A DNA stretch of 64,000 bases from Thalassolituus hydrocarboniclasticus (GTDB lineage: Bacteria > Pseudomonadota > Gammaproteobacteria > Pseudomonadales > Oceanobacteraceae), in assembly GCF_025345565.1 (NCBI RefSeq), contig NZ_CP054475.1, forward strand, positions 2,076,448-2,140,447. Reading direction: 5' to 3'. The notes below the pieces were generated by a model. That model searched no databases, was not told the origin of the DNA, and saw nothing but the letters and a program-made list of their open reading frames with translations. Below, piece after piece: positions 8,262 through 18,845 of this stretch. Within the stretch, counting starts at the first letter, position 1, and each line of letters begins with the position of its first letter. Made by a program: the position numbers and the translations under genes.

Positions 8262-9809
8262 ATGAAGCAGTTCACTCTATTACTGTCTGTCTTTTTTATG
8301 GCGGGCTGCAGCCAGCTGACCACCAAGCCTGGCAATGAACCGGAACAGAAACGTTCCGATATGGTTCTGACCGTTCTTGAAGACTGGCAACCGCAGGACG
8401 TATCCCCTGCCACCTACGAAGACATCTGGCAGCGCATCATTGCCGCCTATCAGCTTGATATCAATATTGATAACCCACGCATCGAAGCGCAGCTGAACTG
8501 GTATAAGTCACATCAGTCTTACATGAATCGCGTGGCCGAACGCGGCGTGCGCTACCTGCATTTTATCGCCGAACAGGTTGAAGCCCGCAATGTGCCGGGC
8601 GAACTGGCCCTGCTGCCAATTGTGGAAAGCGCCTTTGATCCTTTTGCCTACTCCCATGGCCGGGCCTCTGGTGTGTGGCAGTTTATTCCGTCCACCGGCC
8701 GCGATTTCGGCCTGCAACAGGACTGGTGGCATGACGGCCGCCGCGACATCCGCGCCGCAACAGAAGCCGCTCTGATGTATCTCGATGCGCTGCAGCGTGA
8801 GTTCAATGGCGACTGGCTGCTGGCTCTCGCTGCCTACAATTCAGGTGCAGGAACAGTACGCAAGGCCATGCGTAAAAACCGCGCCCGCGGCCGGGCAACG
8901 GATTTCTGGTCGCTCGATCTGCCTAAAGAGACCCGCGACTACGTGCCAAAGCTGATCGCCCTGGCCAAGCTGATTAAATCCGCGGATGACTATCAGATCA
9001 CCCTGCTGCCAGTACCCGATGAACCCTACTTTGCCGTTGCCGACACCGGCGGTCAGATTGATCTGTCGCAGGTAGCTGAACTGGCACAAACGCCGCTTGA
9101 TGAAATCTACAAACTCAATCCGGGTTTTAACCGCTGGGCCACACGCCCGACAGGGCCACACGAAGTCCTTATTCCGGTCGCCCAATACGATATCTTTACC
9201 GAACAACTGGCCGCCCTGCCACCAAGTGCCCGCCTGAAGTGGCAACGCTATGCGGTTCGTAACGGTGACAGCCTGATCACCATTGCCAAGCAATTCCACA
9301 CAACGCCTGAGGCGCTGAAGCAAGCCAATGGCATTCGTGGCAACATTATCCGCGCCGGTGAACAGCTGCTGATTCCCGGAGCATTTAAAAATCAGAATGC
9401 CTATTCTCACAGTGTTTCTCAGCGCCTTGACCGGCTGAAAACCCAACGCCGCCCGGGCAACACGGAACGGGTTGAGTACCGCGTCCGCTCCGGTGACAGC
9501 TTCTGGGAAATTGCCCGTTCACACGATGTGAAGGTCAGCGAGCTGGCGCGCTGGAACGGTATGGCACCCGGCGATCCGCTGCGCGCCGGGCAGTCACTTG
9601 TCATCTGGAGCAAGAAAAACATGCCGGGCAAGCGCGAAGTCATTCGCAAGGTGAATTACCGTGTTCGCCCCGGCGACTCCCTGGCGCGGATTTCACAAAA
9701 ATTCAATGTAAGAATTTCCGATGTGAAGCGCTGGAACTCATCACAGGTAAAAGAAAAGTACCTGCAGCCAGGACAAACGCTGACTCTGTATGTGGACGTT
9801 ATGCGCTGA
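8262..9809 (+). CDS. mltD: Membrane-bound lytic murein transglycosylase D
   Basis: This 515-residue lipoprotein has the lipobox MAGC with the modified cysteine at 16. The SLT domain carries the catalytic glutamate Glu122 in VESAFDP, followed by ASGVWQFIPSTG and ALAAYNSGAGTV, the goose-type lysozyme signature. Three LysM peptidoglycan-binding repeats begin near residues 327, 404 and 464, each with a V-R-x-GDS core. It cleaves glycan strands from the outer-membrane side. In the pseudomonad order that I recall, gloB sits between this gene and the methyltransferase; it is absent here. Confidence 0.95.
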   Translation: MKQFTLLLSVFFMAGCSQLTTKPGNEPEQKRSDMVLTVLEDWQPQDVSPATYEDIWQRIIAAYQLDINIDNPRIEAQLNWYKSHQSYMNRVAERGVRYLHFIAEQVEARNVPGELALLPIVESAFDPFAYSHGRASGVWQFIPSTGRDFGLQQDWWHDGRRDIRAATEAALMYLDALQREFNGDWLLALAAYNSGAGTVRKAMRKNRARGRATDFWSLDLPKETRDYVPKLIALAKLIKSADDYQITLLPVPDEPYFAVADTGGQIDLSQVAELAQTPLDEIYKLNPGFNRWATRPTGPHEVLIPVAQYDIFTEQLAALPPSARLKWQRYAVRNGDSLITIAKQFHTTPEALKQANGIRGNIIRAGEQLLIPGAFKNQNAYSHSVSQRLDRLKTQRRPGNTERVEYRVRSGDSFWEIARSHDVKVSELARWNGMAPGDPLRAGQSLVIWSKKNMPGKREVIRKVNYRVRPGDSLARISQKFNVRISDVKRWNSSQVKEKYLQPGQTLTLYVDVMR

Positions 9810-9897
9810 GCAAACGCTCATTGTTAACACTTCGGACACAATATGTGGAATGACAACGGATTGCCAAAGTACAGGCACTGCCCATAGGATGGGCACC

Positions 9898-11628
9898 ATG
9901 ACGTTTACTCCTTCCGCCCGGTATTCAGCCCTGCAGCTGGCCACATTGCTCCTGCTGCTGACATTCAGCACCTCAGGCCGCGCCAGCCTTATTATCGCTG
10001 ACCGGCCCAGCAGTGAATTGTCTGAGGTAATCTGGCAAAGCAATTCAGACAGCGAACCCTGGGCATCAGCAAACGCCCAGCGCGGTGGTATTTCGCGTCA
10101 GCCTTTACTGCATTTCCCTCCCAATATCCGCCGCGCAGGCCCACAGACGCCGCACAGCTTCAGCTCAACCCTGAACAGCCTGCAACTGCCACTCATCGCC
10201 CGTCATCCTCAGGATTCCCGCTGGATACCCATGCTCGCCAGTCGCTGGCTGGTCGCTGAACAGGCCGTGCGTTTGTATTTTGAACTGGACGCAGAGGCAC
10301 GCTGGTCAGATGGCGCTGCAGTAACAACCGACGACATCCGCTTTACCCTGGAGTTTCTCAGCGCCCCTGAAAGCGGAGCTGCCTGGCAGGCAAAACGACT
10401 GCACCAACTGGTTCGCCGGCTGGAGGTATTTGATCAGCAGCGCTTTGCCTTTGTGCTGCACAAACCTGCCAGCACAGAAGACATCCGCGAGCTTGCCTCG
10501 CTGCGCCCCTTTGCCGCTCACGTTTACCGCAACGCCCGCGGCTGGCCCAAAAGCTTTGACTGGTACCCGGAACCTACAACAGGGCCTTATTATCTCGCGC
10601 AGCTGAATCCGGGCACCCAGATTGTACTGCGCCAGACCGGCAACTGGTGGGGACAGGACAAACCTTACTTCCGCCATCGCTTTAATGTCCGCCGCGTCAA
10701 TTTACGCATGCCCGATAATAATCACCCGGCTATACAGCTACTGGAGCGTGGCGAACTGGATGTTATGCCTCTGAATACACCAGAGAACTGGCATTCGCCC
10801 GCAGTACGTAATCTCAGCAAGACCAAACGGGTCGATCTGATTCAGTTTCATCATCAGGCACCCATGCCGTTCAGCGGACTGTTCCTGAATGCCGACAACA
10901 GGCAACTGAGCCGCCGTAGTCAGCGGGCGGCGATTCTGCGCAGTCTGAACATGACCGCTGCCATGACTGCACTGGACGATGCCTCCCCTCTGGAAACAAA
11001 CTTCCTGGCCCCGGCAAAACCACTTCCCTTACCAGCGGACACCGGCACCGCGGCTCTGCCGGAAACTCTGACGCTGCTGTACAGTGACAATCTGGATCTG
11101 GCATTTTTACGCCTGCTGCAGCAACAGGCAGCGCTCCATGGACTGAACCTTATACTGGAGCAGGTCTCGCCTGCAGAGCTGAAGCGCAGTCTGCATCAGG
11201 CCGATTACGAGCTTGCCTGGCTGCGTTTTTCCAGCGCACTGAATGAAAACGGCTTCTTATCATTATTCCGCCCTGATAACGGCCAGCTGTTTATTAAAAG
11301 CAACACGATTAAGGCTTTTATGTCTGCAACCGGCAACACTGACGCACAACAACTTGCCCGGCACCTGCAGGAAGAATCCATATTCGCAGCCGGTTACGGC
11401 TACCGTTACAGTCGCTCGGCAAGCTGGCAGTGGCTGAAATTGCCGGAAAATCACGGCACAAGGATCAGCACCGATTTATTTGATCCTTTTGATGCTGTCA
11501 GCGGTGGTATGTTCTGGATAGACCGTAAGCAACGCGCTGACATACTGGCGAAACCTGATCGTGGTAAAAACGATAATTCTGAGCCGACGATAAATATTCA
11601 ATACAGACTGAACAATAATCAGCTCTGA
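9898..11628 (+). CDS. ABC transporter substrate-binding protein, family 5 (peptide/nickel type), orphan
   Basis: This 576-residue exported protein matches SBP_bac_5 binding proteins, especially the YejA-like branch. It has the motifs ARWSDGAAVTTDDIRFTLEF and TTGPYYLAQLNPGTQI, then LERGELDVMPLNTPENW. The signal sequence (hydrophobic LATLLLLLTF, cleavage near SGRAS) follows ATG 9898, which has AGGA eight bases upstream; the frame extends upstream without a better start. No permease or ATPase gene is adjacent, since fabI follows directly. In pseudomonads the related binding proteins sit with a complete transporter between mltD and fabI, so this looks like a remnant or a protein using a distant transporter. 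Confidence 0.82.
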   Translation: MTFTPSARYSALQLATLLLLLTFSTSGRASLIIADRPSSELSEVIWQSNSDSEPWASANAQRGGISRQPLLHFPPNIRRAGPQTPHSFSSTLNSLQLPLIARHPQDSRWIPMLASRWLVAEQAVRLYFELDAEARWSDGAAVTTDDIRFTLEFLSAPESGAAWQAKRLHQLVRRLEVFDQQRFAFVLHKPASTEDIRELASLRPFAAHVYRNARGWPKSFDWYPEPTTGPYYLAQLNPGTQIVLRQTGNWWGQDKPYFRHRFNVRRVNLRMPDNNHPAIQLLERGELDVMPLNTPENWHSPAVRNLSKTKRVDLIQFHHQAPMPFSGLFLNADNRQLSRRSQRAAILRSLNMTAAMTALDDASPLETNFLAPAKPLPLPADTGTAALPETLTLLYSDNLDLAFLRLLQQQAALHGLNLILEQVSPAELKRSLHQADYELAWLRFSSALNENGFLSLFRPDNGQLFIKSNTIKAFMSATGNTDAQQLARHLQEESIFAAGYGYRYSRSASWQWLKLPENHGTRISTDLFDPFDAVSGGMFWIDRKQRADILAKPDRGKNDNSEPTINIQYRLNNNQL

Positions 11629-11673
11629 CAACCAAAAACCGACTGTTTCAGTCCGGAATAAAAGGATCTCAAC

Positions 11674-12471
11674 ATGGGTATGTTAACCGGTAAAAAAGCT
11701 CTGATTGTTGGCGTAGCCAGCAAGCACTCCATTGCCTATGGCATTGCTGACGCCTTCCATCGTGAAGGCGCTGAGCTTGCTTTTACTTATCAGGGCGAAA
11801 AATTAAAAGAGCGGGTAGAAAAAATGGCCGCAGGCTGGGGTTCTGATATCTGCCTGCCCTGCGATGTTTCCTCCGATGAAGAAATTGCCGCTGTATTCGC
11901 CGAACTGGAAAAAACATGGGGCCACCTGGACATTCTGATTCACTCCGTAGGCTTTGCTCCTGCGCACGAACTGGATGGCGATTATCTGAGCGTGACCACC
12001 CGTGAAGGCTTCCGCATTGCTCACGACATCAGCTCATACAGCTTTGTCGCTCTGGCAAAAGGCGCACGCCCATTAATGCAGGGACGCAATGGCGCGATGC
12101 TGACTCTGAGCTACCATGGTTCCCAGCAAACCCTGCCAAACTATAACGTCATGGGGCTGGCCAAAGCATCTCTGGAAGCCTCTGTACGCTATCTGGCCGG
12201 CTCTCTGGGCAAAGAAGGCATCCGGGTTAATTCAATCTCCGCCGGCCCGATTAAAACCCTGGCAGCAGCCGGCATTAAAAGCTTCCGCCGTATGCTGAAA
12301 AAGAACGCAGAACGTGCACCTATCGGCCGCAATATCACAATTGATGAAGTGGGTAATACCGCAGCCTTTTTGTGCTCTGATCTCGCTTCAGGTATCGCAG
12401 CTCAGAACATTTACGTCGATGGTGGATTCAACAGCTGTGCCATGAGCGTTGATGAGATGGAAGAGTCATAA
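11674..12471 (+). CDS. fabI: Enoyl-[acyl-carrier-protein] reductase (NADH), FabI
   Basis: This 265-residue short-chain dehydrogenase-type enoyl-ACP reductase performs the last step of each fatty-acid elongation cycle. It has the FabI nucleotide loop [11 protein letters not shown] and the catalytic residues Tyr147, Tyr157 and Lys164 ([10 protein letters not shown]), at E. coli positions plus one. The C-terminus ([11 protein letters not shown]) is typical. ATG 11674 has AAAGGA upstream. It is followed by a strong terminator and the convergent ppiD. Confidence 0.96.
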   Translation: MGMLTGKKALIVGVASKHSIAYGIADAFHREGAELAFTYQGEKLKERVEKMAAGWGSDICLPCDVSSDEEIAAVFAELEKTWGHLDILIHSVGFAPAHELDGDYLSVTTREGFRIAHDISSYSFVALAKGARPLMQGRNGAMLTLSYHGSQQTLPNYNVMGLAKASLEASVRYLAGSLGKEGIRVNSISAGPIKTLAAAGIKSFRRMLKKNAERAPIGRNITIDEVGNTAAFLCSDLASGIAAQNIYVDGGFNSCAMSVDEMEES

Positions 12472-12491
12472 GCGGTAAAACAGCAGCAAAT

Positions 12492-12518
12492 AAAAAAGGG
12501 GCCAAGGCCCCTTTTTTA
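12492..12518. terminator. Terminator between fabI and ppiD
   Basis: The stem AAAAAAGGGGCC/GGCCCCTTTTTT with a two-base AA centre is followed by a T-rich tract. It is symmetric enough to serve fabI on the plus strand and, 40 bases past the ppiD stop, ppiD on the minus strand. Confidence 0.85.
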
Positions 12519-12558
12519 TTACTTTTTTTACTTCACTGTCTGATACCAGACGCCGGCA

Positions 12559-14394
12559 TTATGAACCGGAACGTTCGATATTTATCGCAGATTTAGCCCA
12601 GGCCTGATAGCTCAGCATATCGGCACGGCTGTTCTGAGCACGACCGGCTTCTTTCGCCTCCTCACTGACAACCATATCCTGCCAGTTTTTAGCGTCTATC
12701 GCATCCAGCCTTACCACAGTGTATCCACCCGGAGTTTTAACAACATCCGATTGCCCTACGGTAAGAGCAAAGGCTTTTTGCTGTGCCAGGCGCGGAGCTT
12801 CGCTGGACTGCTGGAAAGTAGAAGACACTTTTTTCCAGGCTTTTGCCTGCTCATCGCCACTGATAATGGCGTCGGCCATAACACGCGCCTGCGCAAGAGC
12901 ACGCTCGCGTTTAAGGCTGGCAACAACCTGAGATTTAACCTCAGCCAGAGGCTTAACCGATGCATCTTTATGTTCACTCACCGCCAGAACAACAGCACCA
13001 TCCTGCAGTTCAACCACTTCACTGATTTGCTTATCCAGCATAACGTTTTCTGCAAACGCAACCTGACGTACAGCATCATTCAGAGCAATACCGTTACCAT
13101 TTTCGCGACTGAAGAAATCTGTGCTCTGCAATTGCAGATTCAGCGCATTGGCAACGTCGGCAATGGACTCTGCAGAGAAAGAAATGTTCGACAGTTCCTG
13201 CATCTGTTCGGCATAAACCGCTTCCGCTTTGCCTGCACGGACTTCGCGACTCAGCTCATCCTTAACGTCAGCCAGTGCTTTAACGGCTGGTGTAACAATG
13301 TCGTCGAGACGAATGATGTGATAACCGAATTCACTTTTAACCGGAGCGGAAATCTGATCTTTCTGCAGTGTATACAGAACATCCTCAAATTCCGGTACAA
13401 AGCTGCCTTTGGTACTCAGCCCCAGATTACCGCCAGCATTTTTGGTGCCGATATCATCTGAGTATTCTTTTGCCAGCGCGGCAAAATCTTCACCATTATC
13501 CAGACGGGATTTAATGTCGTTAGCCAGCGCCAGTGCATCGGCATCGCTGCGGTCATCGTTCACCTCGACCAGAATATGACTGGAACTGCGTTGCTCTTTC
13601 GCCAGCTCACGGGATTGATAATCGATGTAAGCAGCCTGCAACTCGTCATCAGAAACTTCCTGCTTAGCCGCAATATCCGCACGCTTAAGCTGTACATACT
13701 GAATACGCACCTGCTCTTCGGTCTTGTAACGGTCTTTGCTGGCTTCATAAGCCAGCTGAATATCTTCATCGGATAATTCAACTGAAGCTTCAAGATCTCT
13801 GGCATTTACTTCATAAAAGCTGAAGGTACGCAGTTCATTATTCAGAGCCTCGCTGACCTGAACAGCAAAAGGTGTTTCCACACTGCTCAGAACAAAAGCC
13901 GCACGGGCCTGATTGGTTTTAATATCTTCAGCCAGACTGGCGCGGAACGTGAGTGGCGACAAGCCATTCATGCGCAGCACATTCTGAAACTGCTCTTTAT
14001 CAAAACGTCCGTCCTGCTGAAAAGCAGGAATGGTCACGATGGCTTCATCGATCGCTCGTGGCGCAGCACGCAGTCCGAGCTTATCAGCCTGAACCACAGC
14101 AACCTTCTGTTCAATTAATTGCTCAAGAGCAGACTGACGCAGAAATTTTTCGTTGAACAGATTTTCATCATACTGATCACCAAACTGACGACGCAGGTTA
14201 GCTTTCTGTTGTTCAACGGTCCGTACGATATCTGCTTCCGTGATTTCCTGATCGCCGACTGTCGCTGTAGCCGGTGTGCCACCGCCCAGACTGACAATGC
14301 TTTCAACGCCCCACAGCGCAAAGACAAAGATAATAAAAAATACAATTACTTTAGCGATCATGCCCTGAGCATTATCGCGCATTGTCTGTAGCAT
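12559..14394 (-). CDS. ppiD: Periplasmic folding chaperone PpiD
   Basis: This 611-residue protein is anchored by one N-terminal helix (about 13-32, VIVFFIIFVFALWG), followed by a SurA-like chaperone domain. A parvulin-type PPIase domain starts near residue 265 (SSHILVEVND through SEFGYHIIRLDDI), and a second helical chaperone region follows it. It helps outer-membrane and secreted proteins fold as they leave the Sec translocon. ATG 14394 is chosen because a GGAGGA ribosome site lies four bases upstream; ten extra codons are open before it. It is the last gene after hupB and tRNA-Asp. Confidence 0.94.
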   Translation of the reverse strand: MLQTMRDNAQGMIAKVIVFFIIFVFALWGVESIVSLGGGTPATATVGDQEITEADIVRTVEQQKANLRRQFGDQYDENLFNEKFLRQSALEQLIEQKVAVVQADKLGLRAAPRAIDEAIVTIPAFQQDGRFDKEQFQNVLRMNGLSPLTFRASLAEDIKTNQARAAFVLSSVETPFAVQVSEALNNELRTFSFYEVNARDLEASVELSDEDIQLAYEASKDRYKTEEQVRIQYVQLKRADIAAKQEVSDDELQAAYIDYQSRELAKEQRSSSHILVEVNDDRSDADALALANDIKSRLDNGEDFAALAKEYSDDIGTKNAGGNLGLSTKGSFVPEFEDVLYTLQKDQISAPVKSEFGYHIIRLDDIVTPAVKALADVKDELSREVRAGKAEAVYAEQMQELSNISFSAESIADVANALNLQLQSTDFFSRENGNGIALNDAVRQVAFAENVMLDKQISEVVELQDGAVVLAVSEHKDASVKPLAEVKSQVVASLKRERALAQARVMADAIISGDEQAKAWKKVSSTFQQSSEAPRLAQQKAFALTVGQSDVVKTPGGYTVVRLDAIDAKNWQDMVVSEEAKEAGRAQNSRADMLSYQAWAKSAINIERSGS

Positions 14395-14427
14395 GCTTCC
14401 TCCAATGATGATTCGCGCCACCAATAC

Positions 14428-14455
14428 AAAAAAAGCGCATCAGGGATGCGCTTTT
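14428..14455 (-). terminator. Terminator behind tRNA-Asp
   Basis: The stem AAAAGCGCATC/GATGCGCTTTT with an AGG loop starts six bases beyond the tRNA CCA end. On the minus strand the T-run is T7 (14428-14434). It separates the hupB-tRNA transcript from ppiD, whose ribosome site follows at once. Confidence 0.8.
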
Positions 14456-14460
14456 AATTT

Positions 14461-14537
14461 TGGCGGACCGGACGGGACTCGAACCCGCGACCCCCGGCGT
14501 GACAGGCCGGTATTCTAACCGACTGAACTACCGGTCC
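14461..14537 (-). tRNA. tRNA-Asp (anticodon GUC)
   Basis: This 77-base cloverleaf has acceptor GGACCGG/CCGGTCC, anticodon loop CTGTCAC with anticodon GTC, T-loop GGTTCGAGTCC and an encoded CCA end. Its 5' end is 14 bases after the hupB stop codon, so it is probably processed from the hupB transcript. Confidence 0.97.
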
Positions 14538-14551
14538 TTAATCCAACTAAC

Positions 14552-14824
14552 TTAGTTGACAGCGTCTTTCAGTGCTTTGCCTGGTTTGAAGCCAGGAACT
14601 TTAGCTGCCTTGATTTCGATCGGAGCGCCGGTCTGTGGGTTACGGCCAGTGCGAGCAGCGCGCTCTTTAACCATAAAAGTACCAAAACCAACGAGAGCGA
14701 CCTGATCGCCTTCTTTCAGTGCACCGCCAATGCTTTCAATCATGGCGTCTAAAGCACGTCCAGCTGCTGCTTTTGGAATGTCCGCAGAAGCTGCGATTGC
14801 ATCGATTAATTCAGATTTGTTCAC
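14552..14824 (-). CDS. hupB: DNA-binding protein HU-beta
   Basis: This 90-residue histone-like protein bends and compacts DNA as a dimer. The signature [18 protein letters not shown] is present with the flexible beta-arm (RTGRNPQTG), and it ends with GKALKDAVN as in pseudomonad HupB. The start codon is GTG at 14824, supported by AAGGGG six bases upstream. It has its own promoter in the short gap after lon and is followed by tRNA-Asp. Confidence 0.97.
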   Translation of the reverse strand: MNKSELIDAIAASADIPKAAAGRALDAMIESIGGALKEGDQVALVGFGTFMVKERAARTGRNPQTGAPIEIKAAKVPGFKPGKALKDAVN

Positions 14825-14906
14825 ACTTATCCCCTTACTCTGTGCGCAATAGTGAATTCTTGTTATGCGACTGGGCGATCGCTACAGGAAAATATTAGAG
14901 CGACGA

Positions 14907-14935
14907 TTTATACCAAGCGCTCCCCAGACCGTCAA
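14907..14935 (-). promoter_or_regulatory. Strong sigma70 promoter for hupB
   Basis: TTGACG (14930-14935) and TATAAA (14907-14912) are separated by exactly 17 bases and match the consensus at five of six positions each. The -35 box begins six bases after the lon stop codon. The expected transcript start is near 14900, about 75 bases before the hupB GTG. Confidence 0.75.
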
Positions 14936-14941
14936 GCAGCC

Positions 14942-17332
14942 TTAGTGGGTGCTTGGCCTGGTATTGTCGTCTTTTTTCCCAACAGCCTCATCTTTGGTGA
15001 CAATTTCACCAACATGAGGCTCCGGTTTAGTTTCCAGTGCCAGATCCAGCACTTCGTCGATCCAGTCCACGGCCACCACATTCATATCATCCAGAATGTT
15101 GGCGGGAATATCGCGCAGATCCTTTTCGTTCTCTTTCGGAATAATTACGGTCTTGATACCACCGCGATGAGCCGCCAGCAGTTTCTCTTTCAGACCACCG
15201 ATGGCCAGTACCTTACCGCGCAGGGTGATCTCACCCGTCATCGCGACCTCTGCACGCACAGGAATGCCCGTCATCACGGAAGCCAGGGCCGTAGCCATAC
15301 CGATACCGGCACTCGGACCATCTTTCGGTGTGGCGCCCTCAGGGACGTGAACATGCAGGTCGTGTTTTTCGAAATACTCCGGTGAAACGCCCATACCTAC
15401 AGCCCGGCTGCGCACAACCGTAAGTGCAGCCTGAATGGACTCCTGCATCACATCACCCAGAGAGCCTGTTTTAACAATACGTCCCTTACCAGGGGTTGCA
15501 GCCGACTCCAGCGTCAGCAGCTCACCACCAACCGATGTCCATGCAAGTCCCGTCACCTGACCAATCTGATTGTCCTGTCCGGCCAGACCGTAGCGGAATT
15601 TCTGCACACCCAGATATTCATCCAGAAGTTCGGCACTGATGTCGCGGGTCTGCTGATTTTTCTCCAGCATATTGGCTTTAACAACGCGACGACAAAGTTT
15701 GGCGATCTCACGCTCGAGACCACGTACGCCAGCCTCGCGGGTGTAGTGGCGTATAATGTCGCGCAAACGTTCGTCACTGACTTCAATTTCACGCTCGTGC
15801 AGGCCGTTCAGTTTGATCTGCTTCGGCAGCAGATAACGGCGGGCTATGCTGACCTTTTCCGCTTCGGTATAACCCGGAATCCGGATAACCTCCATGCGGT
15901 CCAGCAGCGGACCAGGGATATCCATGCTGTTGGAGGTGCACACGAACATCACATCCGACAGGTCATAATCGACTTCCAGATAATGATCGGCAAAAGTCGA
16001 ATTTTGCTCAGGATCGAGCACTTCCAGCAACGCAGATGCCGGGTCGCCACGGTGATCCATGCCCATTTTGTCGATTTCATCGAGCAGGAATAACGGGTTT
16101 TTTACCGCAACCTTGGACATTTTCTGTACAAGCTTGCCTGGCATCGAACCGATATAGGTACGACGGTGTCCGCGGATTTCCGCCTCATCGCGCACGCCAC
16201 CCAAGGCCATGCGAACAAACTTGCGGTTTGTTGCACGGGCAATGGATTTACCCAGAGAGGTTTTACCAACCCCCGGAGGTCCAACCAGACAAAGCACAGC
16301 GCCCTTCACTTTTTTCACCCGGGTCTGAACCGCGAGGTATTCCAGAATCCGCTCTTTAACCTCTTCCAGACCAAAGTGATCGGCATCGAGAATTTCTTTG
16401 GCATTCGCCAGATCATGGTTCACGCGGCTGCGCTTTTTCCACGGCAGGTTAACCAGCCAGTCCAGATAACCGCGTACAACCGAAGCTTCGGCCGACATCG
16501 GTGACATCATGCGTAATTTCTTCAGCTCGGCATCGGCTTTTTCACGGGCCTCTTTGGTCATGCCAGACTGTTCAATTTTATGAGTCAGTTCATCGAATTC
16601 GTTGCTGCCATCTTCCAGATCACCCAGTTCTTTCTGAATCGCTTTCATCTGCTCATTCAGATAATACTCACGCTGGCTTTTTTCCATCTGCTTTTTAACG
16701 CGGCCACGGATGCGCTTTTCGACTTTCAGCAGATCGATTTCAGATTCCATTAATTCCATCAGATGTTCGACGCGCTCACGCGGATCGAGCATTTCAAGAA
16801 CATGCTGTTTTTCATCCAGCTTCAGTGAAATATGTGCGGCAATAGTATCCGCCAGGCGCGAGGCATCTTCGATTCCGGAAATTGTCGACAACACTTCACT
16901 CGGGACTTTTTTAGACAATTGAACATACTGTTCAAAATGCCCGGTCAGGGAGCGAACCAGAACTTCATTTTCACGCTCGGCCAGCTCATCAGCGGCAATT
17001 GCCTCAACCGTGCCGCGAAATAATTCTTCTTCATCAATCAGCTCAGAAAGTTCTGCACGCACATCACCTTCAACCAGCACTTTAACCGTACCGTCCGGTA
17101 ATTTAAGCAGCTGCAGAACGTTGGCAATGGTGCCAACCGCATGCATATCGTCACGCCCGGGTTCGTCGTCCGATGCATCCTTTTGCGCAACCAGCATAAT
17201 CCGCTTGTCGAGACTCATCGCTTCTTCCAGCGCGTTGATCGATTTTTCCCGTCCCACAAACAGCGGAATAACCATGGCAGGAAAAACGACCACGTCACGA
17301 AGGGGTAATAGTGGTAATACTTCTTGAGTCAT
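14942..17332 (-). CDS. lon: ATP-dependent protease Lon
   Basis: This 796-residue LonA-type protease degrades misfolded and regulatory proteins. It has an N-terminal substrate domain ([12 protein letters not shown]), coiled-coil linker, AAA+ module with Walker A GPPGVGKT and Walker [12 protein letters not shown], and C-terminal serine protease domain. The catalytic Ser is in DGPSAGI and the Lys in [21 protein letters not shown] at 17332 is the family start; 12 extra codons are open upstream. It is downstream of clpX but separated by a terminator, so it has its own promoter. I could not find a convincing heat-shock box. Confidence 0.97.
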   Translation of the reverse strand: MTQEVLPLLPLRDVVVFPAMVIPLFVGREKSINALEEAMSLDKRIMLVAQKDASDDEPGRDDMHAVGTIANVLQLLKLPDGTVKVLVEGDVRAELSELIDEEELFRGTVEAIAADELAERENEVLVRSLTGHFEQYVQLSKKVPSEVLSTISGIEDASRLADTIAAHISLKLDEKQHVLEMLDPRERVEHLMELMESEIDLLKVEKRIRGRVKKQMEKSQREYYLNEQMKAIQKELGDLEDGSNEFDELTHKIEQSGMTKEAREKADAELKKLRMMSPMSAEASVVRGYLDWLVNLPWKKRSRVNHDLANAKEILDADHFGLEEVKERILEYLAVQTRVKKVKGAVLCLVGPPGVGKTSLGKSIARATNRKFVRMALGGVRDEAEIRGHRRTYIGSMPGKLVQKMSKVAVKNPLFLLDEIDKMGMDHRGDPASALLEVLDPEQNSTFADHYLEVDYDLSDVMFVCTSNSMDIPGPLLDRMEVIRIPGYTEAEKVSIARRYLLPKQIKLNGLHEREIEVSDERLRDIIRHYTREAGVRGLEREIAKLCRRVVKANMLEKNQQTRDISAELLDEYLGVQKFRYGLAGQDNQIGQVTGLAWTSVGGELLTLESAATPGKGRIVKTGSLGDVMQESIQAALTVVRSRAVGMGVSPEYFEKHDLHVHVPEGATPKDGPSAGIGMATALASVMTGIPVRAEVAMTGEITLRGKVLAIGGLKEKLLAAHRGGIKTVIIPKENEKDLRDIPANILDDMNVVAVDWIDEVLDLALETKPEPHVGEIVTKDEAVGKKDDNTRPSTH

Positions 17333-17411
17333 GAACAATGCACCTAAAAACTGCGTCTTTGACGCCAATATGTCAGGAAGTGAGGGCGAAGCGCAAGAAA
17401 TACAAGGCCTG

Positions 17412-17444
17412 AAAAAACAAAAGGAGCCAATGGCTCCTTTTGTT
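17412..17444 (-). terminator. Terminator between clpX and lon
   Basis: The stem AAAAGGAGCC/GGCTCCTTTT has an AAT loop and is followed on the minus strand by GTTTTTT. It lies 20 bases past the clpX stop. Confidence 0.8.
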
Positions 17445-17463
17445 GACGAAATTATGATCAGGG

Positions 17464-18750
17464 TCAGTCGTTGTCAGGTGAAACCTTCCCAACATCTGCC
17501 GTTTCATAAATGATCAGCGGCTCAGATTCACCATTGATCACACTTTCTTCAATCACGACTTTAGCTACGTGCTCTTCTGACGGAATACGGTACATAGTCT
17601 GCAATAAAGCGCCTTCCATGATAGAACGCAGACCACGGGCACCGGTTTTACGCTCCATCGCACAGGTTGCAATAGCATCCAGTGCAGTGTCACGGAATTC
17701 CAGCTCAACCGATTCCATTTCGAACAATTTCTGGTATTGACGCACCAGTGAGTTGCGCGGCTCAGTCAGAATACGCACCAGCGCATCTTTATCGAGCTCA
17801 TCCAGCGTTGCCACAACCGGCAGACGACCAATGAATTCCGGAATCAGACCGTATTTCACCAGATCACCCGGCTCCACTTCACGCAGAACTTCACCAACAG
17901 CCTTCTGCTCTTCTTTACCTTTTACGGTAGCAGAGAAGCCAATGCTGCTCTTTTCTGAGCGATCACGGATAATGTTATCCAGACCGGCAAAGGCGCCACC
18001 ACAGATAAACAGGATATTAGAGGTATCAACCTGCAAAAACTCCTGCTGCGGATGCTTACGGCCACCCTGAGGCGGAACAGAAGCCACAGTACCTTCAATC
18101 AGCTTCAGCAGCGCTTGCTGCACACCTTCACCTGACACATCGCGGGTAATCGATGGGTTATCAGATTTGCGCGAAATCTTGTCAATTTCATCGATATACA
18201 CAATGCCACGCTGAGCCTTTTCAACGTCGTAATCGCATTTCTGCAGCAGTTTCTGGATGATGTTCTCAACATCTTCACCCACATAACCCGCTTCCGTCAG
18301 CGTGGTTGCATCAGCAATGGTGAAAGGAACATTCAACAGACGCGCCAGAGTTTCAGCCAGCAATGTCTTACCACTACCGGTCGGGCCGATCAGCAGAATA
18401 TTACTCTTGGACAGCTCGACCTCAGCCTTGCCTTCGCCACTTTGCAGACGCTTGTAGTGGTTATAAACCGCTACCGCGAGAACGATTTTGGCCTTTTCCT
18501 GGCCAATAACGTATTCATCCAGCGTTGCCTTGATCTCTTTCGGCGTCGGCAGTTTGTCGCCCGAACCTTTACTCTCGGCTTCCTGCACTTCTTCACGAAT
18601 GATGTCATTACACAGGTCGACACACTCGTCACAGATGAACACCGAAGGCCCGGCAATCAGCTTGCGTACTTCATGCTGACTCTTACCGCAGAATGAGCAA
18701 TAGAGCAGCTTACCGCTATCGTCGCCTTTGCCTTTTGTATCGTCGGTCAT
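17464..18750 (-). CDS. clpX: ATP-dependent Clp protease ATPase subunit ClpX
   Basis: This 428-residue AAA+ unfoldase delivers substrates to ClpP. The N-terminal C4 zinc domain (YCSFCGKS and [10 protein letters not shown]) is followed by Walker A GPTGSGKT, the pore loop GYVG, Walker [11 protein letters not shown] and the IGF loop (SSIGFSATV) that docks on ClpP. It lies 95 bases downstream of clpP in the usual clpP-clpX order. Confidence 0.97.
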   Translation of the reverse strand: MTDDTKGKGDDSGKLLYCSFCGKSQHEVRKLIAGPSVFICDECVDLCNDIIREEVQEAESKGSGDKLPTPKEIKATLDEYVIGQEKAKIVLAVAVYNHYKRLQSGEGKAEVELSKSNILLIGPTGSGKTLLAETLARLLNVPFTIADATTLTEAGYVGEDVENIIQKLLQKCDYDVEKAQRGIVYIDEIDKISRKSDNPSITRDVSGEGVQQALLKLIEGTVASVPPQGGRKHPQQEFLQVDTSNILFICGGAFAGLDNIIRDRSEKSSIGFSATVKGKEEQKAVGEVLREVEPGDLVKYGLIPEFIGRLPVVATLDELDKDALVRILTEPRNSLVRQYQKLFEMESVELEFRDTALDAIATCAMERKTGARGLRSIMEGALLQTMYRIPSEEHVAKVVIEESVINGESEPLIIYETADVGKVSPDND

Positions 18751-18845
18751 TCGACTGCCTCATTATTCGTTGCACTGATCCAGAAGATGGATCTTTTTAT
18801 CGGGTATTTCAAGGCCGGAAACAGAGTAATCCGGCCTTAAGTCAA

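Noticed and set aside
17333-17463. A possible heat-shock (sigma32) promoter before lon
   Set aside because: CTTG-like and CCC-containing strings occur, but none has the spacing and sequence of a convincing sigma32 site.
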